49,846 bases of DNA from Clostridiaceae bacterium (GTDB lineage Bacteria > Bacillota > Clostridia > Clostridiales > Clostridiaceae): NCBI GenBank assembly GCA_014380625.1, contig JACMJL010000251.1, positions 1-49,846 of the forward strand, written 5' to 3'. The notes under the pieces were generated by a model that worked only from the letters and a program-made list of their open reading frames with translations, was not told the origin of the DNA and did no database searches. Below, piece after piece: positions 33,331-41,377 of this stretch (position 1 is its first letter; each line of letters starts with the position of its first letter). Position numbers and translations under genes: made by a program.

Positions 33331-35547
33331 GTGAAGGATATGAACATTCTTAAGGGAAATAAAGCATATATAGTCATATTATTTGTGAATTTAATGTTTA
33401 CCTTTAAAATTATAGCTGAAAGTTATTTAATGATAGATTTTAATTTATTACCATTAATAGCTGTATTCACCATAAGTGTAATAGGGTATTTTTTATTTGA
33501 TTTTATTTTCAAAAAATCCATTCATAAGATTATTTTCTTGCTAAGTATTATTACAATTGGGTTAGCATATATATTTTATTTTGGATTAAAAACTGACTTA
33601 TATTTTCAAGTTTCTAATAATATAGTTGCTATAAATGAAGCTGTTAAAAGTGCTTCTGTAACTTATTATGAGCAATATGAATTACTTTTTATGTGGTTTA
33701 TTCCTCTTCTGGTTTTTTTATTCTTATTATTTGCCAGTAAAGGAATTACCAACTTGGTTTTAATATATTCTATGGTAGTTATGATTTTATTTTGGTATCT
33801 GGGTTTTCCTAAAGTTGTAAAAGGAAATCTTGGTATATTTACCTTTATTGGAATTATGAGCTTTGGTATAAATAATTGCATAGCCAGTCTAAGAAAACTT
33901 AAAAAATCAAATCCTAATATGGTGATAAATAGTGGTGTATTATCTTTGTTTTTTCTAATACCAGCTCTTTTAATCTCTATTGTCACTACTAAACTTCCCC
34001 AGGAATACAAAGGTAATTATATAGGGATAGCAAACGGAAAATTGATTAACACCTTTGGTCCAGTAAAAATTAATTTGATTAAATCTACTTATGGGTTAGA
34101 AGCCTCAGGATATTCTAGCGATATTAAAAAATTAGGAGGTCCCATCACTGTAGATGATAAATTGTTTTTAACCGTAAAATCAGATAAATCAGAATATCTA
34201 AGAGGTTCAATAAAAGATAATTATAATGGTTTTGCATGGAGTAAAAACAAGGAAGATTATAGCTTAAAAGTTAAACAAGGATATAGTGTATTAACCTCAA
34301 AAAAGTTTTTATCTAAGTTCTTATACAATCAGAATGAGAGCGAAATGGTGATTTATCCAGAGAAAAATAAAAACAGCTCAATATTTTCTCCTATTTATAC
34401 CTACAATGTACAGTTAGATAAAGGTGAAGTTTATTACGATGATATACCAACTTTTGTAGCAGATTTATCAAAGGCTAAGTCCTACTCTATTAATTATTAT
34501 AATACCCTAGAGGCACAAGCTTTTGAAAATTGCTCTGAATTAGAATGGTTAAATGAAAGGATAGGTACTGATGAAGGAAATTCAGAAGGATTTACACAAA
34601 AGTATGGCAATTATCTACAAGTGCCGAGTAGTATTACCCAAAGAACTAGAGATCTTTTAGAATCTATTGCACCTTTTGGAGAAAGCAGATATAATTCAAT
34701 ATCTAAGATAAAGGAATACTTAGATAAAAACTATCCGTATACAACAAGTGTTTCCGAGGTTCCTGAAAATCAAGATTTTGTTGATAACTTTCTCTTTACA
34801 GAAAAGAAGGGATATTGCGTTTATTTTGCAACAGCTGCCACTATTTTATGTCGTATGCAGGGAATTCCAGCCAGGTATGTAGAAGGATTTAAGATGCCAG
34901 GATCAAAGGATTCGGATGGGTTATATAAAGTTACAAACAAAGAAGCACATGCTTGGTGTGAGGTATTAGTCGATCCAGCCATGGATTTATGGACTACATT
35001 AGAGGTTACACCTGCAGCTGTAAATGCCATCATTACTCCAATATTACCTGTAGTAGCTACTCCGGAGACTAAAACAAGTACGGAGCCTGTTAATAAAGTT
35101 AAAGAAGTATCAAAAGACAATGATAAAACTGAAAGTTCTATTAATATAGGAAGTTATAAATTATCAAAAGGTAATATTTTTATAGCTATTTTTGTGGTAA
35201 TTATAACTTTAATTGTTGCTAAGATATTATTCGCGGTTGCTCAAACAAAAAAAATCTTAAAAGGAACAAGTATAATTCCTTATTATCATTATTGTATTAA
35301 AAGATTAAAGAGAATAGGAATTAATAAACCAGCTAATTTAGGGGATTTAGAATATGTAGAAACCATAAATGATAGTGAGTTAAAAGAAATTCTTAAGGAA
35401 GTAGTTATCATTGTTTACGATGAATTCTATGGCAAGAAATCCTTAGATAATAATAATAGGTCTAATTCATATAAAAGACTGGAAGCTTATATAAAAAGTA
35501 ACGAAAACAAGTCAAAATATTTCATTAAAAAATATTTTTTCTTTTAA
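33331..35547 (+). CDS. TgpA-like transmembrane transglutaminase-domain protein
   Basis: 738 residues. About six N-terminal membrane segments (residues 1-220), an extracellular domain containing the transglutaminase fold, one late membrane segment (about 612-635) and a cytoplasmic tail. The transglutaminase Cys is in KKGYCVYFATAATI and the His in EAHAWCEVLVD. The third catalytic position, usually Asp in a DPT/DVTP context, reads Glu (LEVTPA), so activity may be altered. GTG 33331 directly follows the DUF58 stop, completing the MoxR/DUF58/transglutaminase operon. A possible role is protein cross-linking or proteolysis at the cell surface. Confidence 0.88.
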   Translation: MKDMNILKGNKAYIVILFVNLMFTFKIIAESYLMIDFNLLPLIAVFTISVIGYFLFDFIFKKSIHKIIFLLSIITIGLAYIFYFGLKTDLYFQVSNNIVAINEAVKSASVTYYEQYELLFMWFIPLLVFLFLLFASKGITNLVLIYSMVVMILFWYLGFPKVVKGNLGIFTFIGIMSFGINNCIASLRKLKKSNPNMVINSGVLSLFFLIPALLISIVTTKLPQEYKGNYIGIANGKLINTFGPVKINLIKSTYGLEASGYSSDIKKLGGPITVDDKLFLTVKSDKSEYLRGSIKDNYNGFAWSKNKEDYSLKVKQGYSVLTSKKFLSKFLYNQNESEMVIYPEKNKNSSIFSPIYTYNVQLDKGEVYYDDIPTFVADLSKAKSYSINYYNTLEAQAFENCSELEWLNERIGTDEGNSEGFTQKYGNYLQVPSSITQRTRDLLESIAPFGESRYNSISKIKEYLDKNYPYTTSVSEVPENQDFVDNFLFTEKKGYCVYFATAATILCRMQGIPARYVEGFKMPGSKDSDGLYKVTNKEAHAWCEVLVDPAMDLWTTLEVTPAAVNAIITPILPVVATPETKTSTEPVNKVKEVSKDNDKTESSINIGSYKLSKGNIFIAIFVVIITLIVAKILFAVAQTKKILKGTSIIPYYHYCIKRLKRIGINKPANLGDLEYVETINDSELKEILKEVVIIVYDEFYGKKSLDNNNRSNSYKRLEAYIKSNENKSKYFIKKYFFF

Positions 35548-35636
35548 AATATTTTTAATTCTTCTGAAACTATATTTTAAATTCAACTTATTTATGATAA
35601 TATTAGATTAGGTAATCATGCAAGAACGTCTTATTA

Positions 35637-35721
35637 GCAGAAGTGCTGGAATTGGCAGACAGGCTGGTCTCAGAAGCCAGTGTTTAATCACGTGTGGGTT
35701 CAAGTCCCATCTTCTGCACCA
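35637..35721 (+). tRNA. tRNA-Leu (anticodon CAG)
   Basis: The acceptor stem GCAGAAG (35637-35643) pairs with CTTCTGC (35711-35717). Anticodon stem CTGGT/GCCAG with loop CTCAGAA gives anticodon CAG (35671-35673), reading Leu CTG. There is a long variable arm, as expected for class II tRNA-Leu. T arm GGGTTCAAGTCCC; CCA encoded at 35719-35721. Confidence 0.97.
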
Positions 35722-35740
35722 AATATAAAATTATTAATTT

Positions 35741-35769
35741 AAATCAGTTGCATTGGTGACTGATTTTTT
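35741..35769 (+). terminator. Rho-independent terminator after tRNA-Leu
   Basis: An 8-bp stem AAATCAGT/ACTGATTT (35741-35748 with 35759-35766) with a 10-nt loop and a T run to 35769. Confidence 0.75.
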
Positions 35770-35803
35770 GTATAAACTTATGATTATGAAAAGGGGTAAA
35801 ACA

Positions 35804-36853
35804 ATGAATGTACTTTTGAAAAAAAGAATAATTATGTATTCACTATTTTTAGTCTTAATGTTAGTAATTAGTTCTTTCTTCATAAAGGAAAAAGCAATAA
35901 GTGTAGAAGTTGAAACTAAAGTTGAAACAGACATTAATTCACTGGCAATTAGTAAAGATGAAAATGGAAGTATTGGCTTTGAAGAAAATGATTTTTTTAA
36001 AAAATATACTATTAATTGCACTAAAGATATAACAGATTTGGAATTTAATGAAGAAAAAGATAATCTTAAAATAAAATTGGATAAGTCTCAAGTATTAAAT
36101 ATAAATATTAAAAAAGGCTCTAAAGTTAATCCCAGTGAAAGTAATTTTAACGATGATAAAAACTTATATATAATTAACTTTAAAAAATTAATTATGGATG
36201 AAAACTATGTACATGTAGATTTTCAAAATAAAAAAAAGATATTAGTTTTTATCAAAAAGAAAGAAACTCCTTATAAATATAAGGTAGTTGTAGACCCGGG
36301 ACATGGTGGAGTTGATGCCGGTGCATATGTAGGAAAGCTGTTAGAAAAAGATCTCAACTTGAAGATCGCCAAATACATGTTAGATAATTTAAGATACAAT
36401 GGTTGTAATGTTGTCCTCACAAGAGATAAGGATAAAGAATTGGACAAGTTGGTAAAAACTGATTTAATTAAAAGATCCGCAATTGCAAATGATAAAAAAG
36501 CAGACTTATTTGTTTCTATCCATATTAATTCTAATACGGTAAGTGTGTATAATGGTGTTTCTACATACTACTATGACCCTTCAGGTTTTCAAAAAACAGA
36601 AAGGCTTAAATTTGCTCAAACTATGCAGAATGAAATGTTAAAGAGTGATGATTGGAAGGATATGGGGGAACATAGGCAGGAATTAGCAGTTTTAAAACGT
36701 AGTAATATGCCTAGTGTTCTTGTGGAGTGTGGATTTATAACTAATGCTTCTGATAGAGATAAACTTTCCAAGGAAGCAACTTTAGTGAACTTTGGTTTAA
36801 ATATTTCTAATGGAGTACTCAAGTATTTAGCTGAAGGAAATATTTCAAAATAA
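35804..36853 (+). CDS. N-acetylmuramoyl-L-alanine amidase (Amidase_3, CwlD-like)
   Basis: 349 residues from ATG 35804, with AAAAGGGG at about 35790; the in-frame TTG 35753 lies inside the terminator and has no ribosome site. An N-terminal signal or membrane anchor (about residues 10-28) and a linker domain lead to the Amidase_3 domain (about 160-345). Zn ligands: His in DPGHGGVD, Glu in LLEKDLN, His in SIHINSN. The catalytic Glu is in VLVECGFITN. It cleaves the bond between MurNAc and the peptide of peptidoglycan. The single catalytic domain suggests a CwlD-type, sporulation-linked enzyme, but a vegetative one is possible. Confidence 0.88.
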   Translation: MNVLLKKRIIMYSLFLVLMLVISSFFIKEKAISVEVETKVETDINSLAISKDENGSIGFEENDFFKKYTINCTKDITDLEFNEEKDNLKIKLDKSQVLNINIKKGSKVNPSESNFNDDKNLYIINFKKLIMDENYVHVDFQNKKKILVFIKKKETPYKYKVVVDPGHGGVDAGAYVGKLLEKDLNLKIAKYMLDNLRYNGCNVVLTRDKDKELDKLVKTDLIKRSAIANDKKADLFVSIHINSNTVSVYNGVSTYYYDPSGFQKTERLKFAQTMQNEMLKSDDWKDMGEHRQELAVLKRSNMPSVLVECGFITNASDRDKLSKEATLVNFGLNISNGVLKYLAEGNISK

Positions 36854-36908
36854 TTAATTATTAATAATTTTATTTGAGACAGTCCCGACCACGAAAGGAA
36901 GTTAAGAT

Positions 36909-37730
36909 ATGAAATATAAGTTGCTTTGTACTGACATGGATGGAACCTTATTAAATAATAATAAGGAAATAAGTGAAGTAAATAGAAAAGCTATAAAAAG
37001 AGCAGTGGATACCGGCATAATTGTAGCTGTTTGCACAGGGAGAATTTTTACTTTTGCAAATTATTACGCTGAAATACTGGGAATTAAAGCGCCAGTAATA
37101 GCTTCAAATGGAGCATATATAAAACATGCAAAAAGTGATGAAGTATTGTATAAAAAAACATTAGGTATTGAAAATTGCAGAAAAATAATGCAAGTATTAA
37201 AAAAGAATGGAATAAATCCACATTTTAATTCTAAGGATAGAATACTCACTGGATATATCTCTCATTCTTCAGAAAGTTATTTAAAATTTAATGAGAATTT
37301 AGATTCACAGCATCAGTTTAAGGTTAAAGTAATTGAGGACTGGGAGAGCGCTTTTATTAAATATGAAGAGGATATCCTTAAATGTATTGCCATAGATAAT
37401 GACTTGGAAAAGATAAGAGTTGCAAAAGAAGAGATTTCTTCAATTGATAGCTTAGAAGTGGTAAGTTCTTTATATAATAATTTCGAGGTAATGGCAAAAG
37501 GGGTTTCAAAGGGAAAGGCAGTGGAATTCTTAGCTAATTATTATAATATAAAAAGAGAGGAAATTATATGTATTGGAGATAATGAAAATGATTTATCTAT
37601 GATAGATTATGCAGGACTTGGAGTTGCTATGGGGAACTCTTCAGAGGAAATAAAGTTAAAATCAGACTATATTACCACTTCAAATGACGCTGACGGGGTA
37701 GCCAATGTAATTGAAAAGTTTATATTATAA
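36909..37730 (+). CDS. Cof-type HAD-IIB family phosphatase
   Basis: 273 residues with all HAD motifs: DMDGTLL (nucleophile Asp9, Asp11), TGR (motif II), a Lys-bearing KGVSKGKAVEFL region (motif III) and IGDNENDLSM (motif IV). The C2B cap lies between about residues 85 and 190. Such proteins remove phosphate from sugar phosphates or cofactors; the substrate is not readable. ATG 36909 has AAAGGAAG upstream. Single gene between the amidase and trmL. Confidence 0.92.
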   Translation: MKYKLLCTDMDGTLLNNNKEISEVNRKAIKRAVDTGIIVAVCTGRIFTFANYYAEILGIKAPVIASNGAYIKHAKSDEVLYKKTLGIENCRKIMQVLKKNGINPHFNSKDRILTGYISHSSESYLKFNENLDSQHQFKVKVIEDWESAFIKYEEDILKCIAIDNDLEKIRVAKEEISSIDSLEVVSSLYNNFEVMAKGVSKGKAVEFLANYYNIKREEIICIGDNENDLSMIDYAGLGVAMGNSSEEIKLKSDYITTSNDADGVANVIEKFIL

Positions 37731-37825
37731 TTTATAATATCTTGCAATATCTTTACGAATGGTGAATATTGGGGTAATATTATAATAGTAAAGCAACTAA
37801 AAAAGTCATTTTGGAGGTAATATTA

Positions 37826-38293
37826 GTGAATTTAAATATTGTATTGTTTGAACCTGAAATTCCACAGAATACCGGAAATATCGGAAGAACTTGTGTTTTA
37901 ACAAATTCCAAGCTCCATTTAATTAAACCACTTGGGTTTAGCATAGATGATAAGCTGGTAAAAAGGGCAGGATTGGATTATTGGCCTTATCTTGATATTA
38001 CAATATATGAATCTTTCGATGAATTAAGGGAAAAGTATCAGGATTCAAATTTTTATTTTTCAACAACAAAAGCAAAGTACTTTTATCATGAGGTAGAATA
38101 TAAACAAGGTGATTTTATAGTTTTTGGAAGGGAATCCTCAGGACTTCCTGATAGGATTAGAGATAGTGATCCTGAAAAATGCATTAGGGTCCCTATGTTA
38201 AATACATCTACTAGATCTTTAAACCTTTCAAATACAGTTTCTATTGTTGCTTATGAGGCATTGAGACAAATAGATTTTCCTAACATGAAATAA
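37826..38293 (+). CDS. trmL: tRNA (cytidine/uridine-34 2'-O)-methyltransferase
   Basis: SPOUT-family enzyme that methylates the ribose of the wobble nucleotide of tRNA-Leu. 155 residues. The SAM-knot motifs are PEIPQNTGNIGRTC, VFGRESSGLP and LNLSNTVSIVAYEALRQ. I start at GTG 37826, with TTGGAGG at 37811-37817; an earlier in-frame TTG at 37811 is part of that ribosome site. Nearly overlaps the DegV gene (3-nt gap), so the pair is probably co-transcribed. Confidence 0.93.
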   Translation: MNLNIVLFEPEIPQNTGNIGRTCVLTNSKLHLIKPLGFSIDDKLVKRAGLDYWPYLDITIYESFDELREKYQDSNFYFSTTKAKYFYHEVEYKQGDFIVFGRESSGLPDRIRDSDPEKCIRVPMLNTSTRSLNLSNTVSIVAYEALRQIDFPNMK

Positions 38294-38296
38294 TGT

Positions 38297-39154
38297 ATGA
38301 AGGAGGTGAGAAAAATAGAAAAAATTAAAATAATAACTGATAGTACCTCAGATTTGGTTTCATATATTGTAAACAAGTACGATATAGAAGTACTCCCACT
38401 ATTGTTATTTTTTGGAGAAGAATCCTATCATGATGGAATAGATATTTCTCTGCATTCTGTACTTGAAAGAATAAGAACTGGAGACGTTTTTCCAACAACT
38501 TCACAAATTATTCCTCAAAGGTTTTATGATTGTTATAAAAAATATCTTGATGAAGGATATAAAATTATATCAATTCATCTTTCTTCAAAAATGAGTGGAA
38601 CATATCAATCAGCTTGTATGGCAAAGGAAATGCTTGAGACAGATGATATAATTGTAATTGACAGCGTAAATGTTACTGCAGGCCTTGGATTATTGGTAAT
38701 TAAAGCTTGTGAACTAAGGGATCAAGGATTAACTACAAATGAAATCGAAGCTGAAATATTTAGAGCCATTCCTCATGTGAAAAGTGCGTTAGCCTTTGAA
38801 ACTTTAGAAAATCTAGTAAAGGGTGGTAGAATCTCTAAAACCTCAGGAGTAATAGGTAATTTGCTTGGTATTAAGCCTATTTTAGCAGTTAAAGATGGTG
38901 AAATGGTAGTTATTGAGAAGGTTAGAGGAAGTAAAAAAGCAATTAAATACATTTTAGAATACTCCGAAAAGGTCGGGATGAAGCAGGGTGAACTTTCAGC
39001 GCTATTAGAGGTAGAAAATAAGGATATTCTTGATACCCTAAGGCTTAATTTAATAGAAAAGAAGATTGATTTTATTGAATGTCAAGGCGGATGTGTTGTG
39101 AGTATTTACTCCGGACCAGGTGCTTGCGGGATTTTTTTTATTGAAGACTATTAA
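38297..39154 (+). CDS. DegV family fatty-acid-binding protein
   Basis: 285 residues from ATG 38297. It has the DegV signature at the start (KIITDSTSDL), the fatty-acid pocket region SSKMSGTYQSA (about residues 95-105) and ENLVKGGRISKTSG (about 175-188). DegV/FakB proteins bind a fatty acid and, with FakA, present it for phosphorylation; no fakA lies nearby. The start is uncertain: ATG 38297 has no ribosome site, whereas a strong AAGGAGGTG (38300-38308) sits inside the frame, followed 6 nt later by ATA at 38315, which would begin exactly at the usual family N-terminus. Confidence 0.88.
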   Translation: MKEVRKIEKIKIITDSTSDLVSYIVNKYDIEVLPLLLFFGEESYHDGIDISLHSVLERIRTGDVFPTTSQIIPQRFYDCYKKYLDEGYKIISIHLSSKMSGTYQSACMAKEMLETDDIIVIDSVNVTAGLGLLVIKACELRDQGLTTNEIEAEIFRAIPHVKSALAFETLENLVKGGRISKTSGVIGNLLGIKPILAVKDGEMVVIEKVRGSKKAIKYILEYSEKVGMKQGELSALLEVENKDILDTLRLNLIEKKIDFIECQGGCVVSIYSGPGACGIFFIEDY

Positions 39155-39283
39155 GGAATTATATTTATTATTTGGAAACAATAGACATTGACACTGGAAT
39201 TTTATAAATAAAAAGAGTATAATTAATCTATAAAGGTATATAATCTATAAAGACGATTTTTATATAGGGCTTAGGCTCATGTT

Positions 39284-39327
39284 AAAGGACAGAGAAAAAG
39301 CAATTGGCTTTTGCTTTTGTCCTTTTT
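39284..39327 (+). terminator. hairpin terminator or attenuator upstream of trxB
   Basis: An outer stem AAAGGACA/TGTCCTTT (39284-39291 with 39318-39325) and an inner stem AAAAGC/GCTTTT (39296-39301 with 39307-39312), followed by T5. It lies about 130 nt after degV and 35 nt before trxB, so it may end the degV transcript or act within a trxB leader. Confidence 0.7.
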
Positions 39328-39362
39328 GAAAGTTTATAAGTGAAGTTAAAAGGAGAAATATT

Positions 39363-40286
39363 ATGAAGAAGGTTTATGACTGTATTATAATTGGTGGAGG
39401 ACCCGCAGGGCTATCCGCAGGACTTTATGCTGCAAGATCGAAAATGGATACAATAATAATTGAAAAAGAAAATTATGGTGGTCAGATTGCTACCACTGAT
39501 GAGGTTGATAATTACCCAGGTTCTATGGAAAATGCCACTGGACCTATTTTAGTAGATAGAATGAGAAATCAGGCTAAAGAATTTGGCACTAACTTTGCTA
39601 AAGATGAAATAACTGAGGTGGATTTTAAATCTACTATTAAATTAGTAAAAGGACGAAAAGATACATACCAAGGAAAAACTGTCATTATTGCTTCTGGGGC
39701 TTCACCTAGATTAGGTGGGTTTAAAAAGGAGTTAGAATTTAGAGGTAAGGGTGTATCCTATTGCGCTACTTGTGATGCGGACTTTTTTACGGATCTTGAA
39801 GTAGTTGTAATTGGTGGCGGAGATTCAGCTATTACAGAATCAATTTATTTAACTAAGTTTGCCTCTAAAGTAACTATAATCCATAGGAGAAGTGAATTAA
39901 GAGCGGCAAAGTCTATTCAAGACAAAGCCTTTAAAAATCCTAAAATTAATTTTATTTGGGATACTGTGGTTGAAGAAGCTTTTGGCGAGGATATTTTAGA
40001 AAAGTTAGTACTTCGGAATGTTATAACAGGAAAAATAGAGGAGCATAAAACTGATGGAGTTTTTGTGTTTGTAGGATATCTTCCAATTTCAGAAATTTTT
40101 AAGGGAAAGATAGAAATGAATGAAGGTAATTACATTTTAGGAGACCAAGATATGAATACTAATGTACCTGGAGTATTTGTAGCTGGTGATATTAGAGAGA
40201 AGTCTCTAAGGCAAGTTATAACAGCAGCAGCAGATGGAGCAATTGCAGCAACTACAGCTGAGAGATACATAGAAAATTTAGATTAA
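39363..40286 (+). CDS. trxB: thioredoxin-disulfide reductase
   Basis: NADPH-dependent FAD enzyme that reduces thioredoxin. 307 residues. The FAD motif GGGPAGLSAGLYAAR (about residues 11-25), the redox-active CATC (in SYCATCDAD, about 134-137) and the NADPH-binding GGGDSAITE (about 151-159) with the HRR motif are all present; a final FAD block VFVAGDIR lies near 275. ATG 39363 has AAAGGAG upstream. It forms an operon with trxA (16 bp later) and the GrdA-like gene, matching the arrangement at glycine reductase loci. Confidence 0.96.
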   Translation: MKKVYDCIIIGGGPAGLSAGLYAARSKMDTIIIEKENYGGQIATTDEVDNYPGSMENATGPILVDRMRNQAKEFGTNFAKDEITEVDFKSTIKLVKGRKDTYQGKTVIIASGASPRLGGFKKELEFRGKGVSYCATCDADFFTDLEVVVIGGGDSAITESIYLTKFASKVTIIHRRSELRAAKSIQDKAFKNPKINFIWDTVVEEAFGEDILEKLVLRNVITGKIEEHKTDGVFVFVGYLPISEIFKGKIEMNEGNYILGDQDMNTNVPGVFVAGDIREKSLRQVITAAADGAIAATTAERYIENLD

Positions 40287-40302
40287 AAGGAGCTGATAAG
40301 CC

Positions 40303-40635
40303 ATGATTGAACTTAATACTGAAAATTTTGATGTAGAACTTATAAACTTTTCTGAAAAACCTGTTTTTGTAGATTTTTGGGGAGAAAAGTGTGAAATCTG
40401 TAAAGCACTAATGCCTGGAGTGGAAGATTTTGAAAAAAAGTATGGAGATAAAATTAAATTTACAACTTTAAATACCACTGGGTTTAGACGACTAGCAATA
40501 TCTCAAAAGGTATTAGGGCTCCCTACTATGCTTATTTATAGAAATGGTGTAAAGATAAGCTCTATAACTCCTGATAAAATAAGTACCCTAGAGGATATTG
40601 AAAATTTTATTCGGGAGGTTTATGATAAGATGTAG
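40303..40635 (+). CDS. trxA: thioredoxin with CEIC active site (glycine-reductase-associated type)
   Basis: 110 residues, a single thioredoxin fold. The active site is GEKCEICK rather than the standard WCGPC, and the cis-Pro is in GLPTM. Thioredoxins with unusual active sites followed by K-A-L-M-P are typical of the TrxA that serves clostridial glycine reductase. It should be reduced by the TrxB encoded just upstream and then pass electrons to the GrdA-like protein. ATG 40303 has AAAGGAG upstream. The unusual redox site probably shifts its potential. Confidence 0.88.
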   Translation: MIELNTENFDVELINFSEKPVFVDFWGEKCEICKALMPGVEDFEKKYGDKIKFTTLNTTGFRRLAISQKVLGLPTMLIYRNGVKISSITPDKISTLEDIENFIREVYDKM

Positions 40636-40695
40636 AGTAAGGCATTTTTCATAGGTGATTTTATTACAGATGCCTAACTAGAAAGGAAATACATA

Positions 40696-41160
40696 ATGTT
40701 AAAAGGTAAAAAAGTTATTATTATCGGCGATAAGGATGGAATACCTGCTCCAACTATAGGGGCCTGTTTGAAAACAGTGGGGGTTGAGGTAGTTTTTTCT
40801 GTAACAACATGTTTTACTTGTAGCTTAGCAGGAGCTATGGATATAGAAAATCAGCAAAGGATTAAAGACCTAGCTTCTCAATACGGTGAGGGAAATCTTG
40901 CGGTTATATTAGGTGGAGGAGATGTTGAGACTTGTAGTATTACAGCAGAAACCATAAGTGCTGGTGATATAACGGAGGTTGGACCACTTGCAGGTGTAAG
41001 CTTAGGAATCCCTGTATATCATATCTTCGAACCGGAGATACGTAATGAATGCGATTTAAGAGTATATGAAGAACGTTGTGCCATCATGGAAATGGTATTA
41101 GATGTGGATAAAATTGTAAATGAAGTTAGGCATATTAGACTACAATATGCACAAATATAG
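40696..41160 (+). CDS. GrdA-like protein (glycine reductase protein A) with Cys in place of selenocysteine
   Basis: 154 residues that align along their length with glycine/sarcosine/betaine reductase selenoprotein A. The N-terminus is GKKVIIIGDKDGIPAPTIGAC, the redox region is SVTTCFTCSLAGAMDIENQ and the end is YEERCAIMEMVLDVDKIV. In GrdA the redox pair is Cys-x-x-selenocysteine (TGA-coded). Here the codons read TGT TTT ACT TGT, so the pair is Cys-x-x-Cys and no selenium is needed. GrdA normally carries a carboxymethyl group to protein C, and TrxA re-reduces it. The other reductase genes (grdB, C, D, E) are not in the window; the next genes encode an ABC transporter. ATG 40696 has AAAGGAAA upstream. 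Confidence 0.85.
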   Translation: MLKGKKVIIIGDKDGIPAPTIGACLKTVGVEVVFSVTTCFTCSLAGAMDIENQQRIKDLASQYGEGNLAVILGGGDVETCSITAETISAGDITEVGPLAGVSLGIPVYHIFEPEIRNECDLRVYEERCAIMEMVLDVDKIVNEVRHIRLQYAQI

Positions 41161-41186
41161 AAGTTTTTGTATGAAAAAAAATTATA

Positions 41187-41209
41187 ATTCATATATTATA
41201 TATATGAAT
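41187..41209. repeat. A+T-rich palindrome after the GrdA-like gene
   Basis: ATTCATATAT, TAT, ATATATGAAT: perfect 10-bp arms starting 27 nt after the stop. There is no T tract, so a weak 3'-end hairpin or an operator for the next gene. The rest of the region up to 41377 is A+T-rich and shows no riboswitch motif. Confidence 0.45.
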
Positions 41210-41377
41210 ATTTGAGAAAATATAAAATCACATATTGCCTAATGGTAAAATTATGTTGATTTTTGCATTTATAAGGCTTATATTTATAAAGTGATATACA
41301 ATTTTTTAGTATATTGCATGATATTTGATGTTATATACTTTTTAGTATGTAAACTATATTTTATGGGGGTAGGTAAA

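Noticed and set aside
36869-36893. GAGACAGTCCC sequence resembling an insertion-sequence end
   Set aside because: Only one short copy is present, with no partner repeat, target duplication or transposase in the window.
39188-39223. TTGACA and TATAAT as a trxB promoter
   Set aside because: The spacing is 24 bp, far too long for a standard promoter.
40696-41160. GrdA-like gene as a selenoprotein
   Set aside because: No in-frame TGA occurs; the Sec position is encoded by TGT (Cys).
41161-41377. Possible purine riboswitch before the nucleoside transporter
   Set aside because: The conserved purine-aptamer core sequences are not present; only A+T-rich sequence and a small palindrome are seen.
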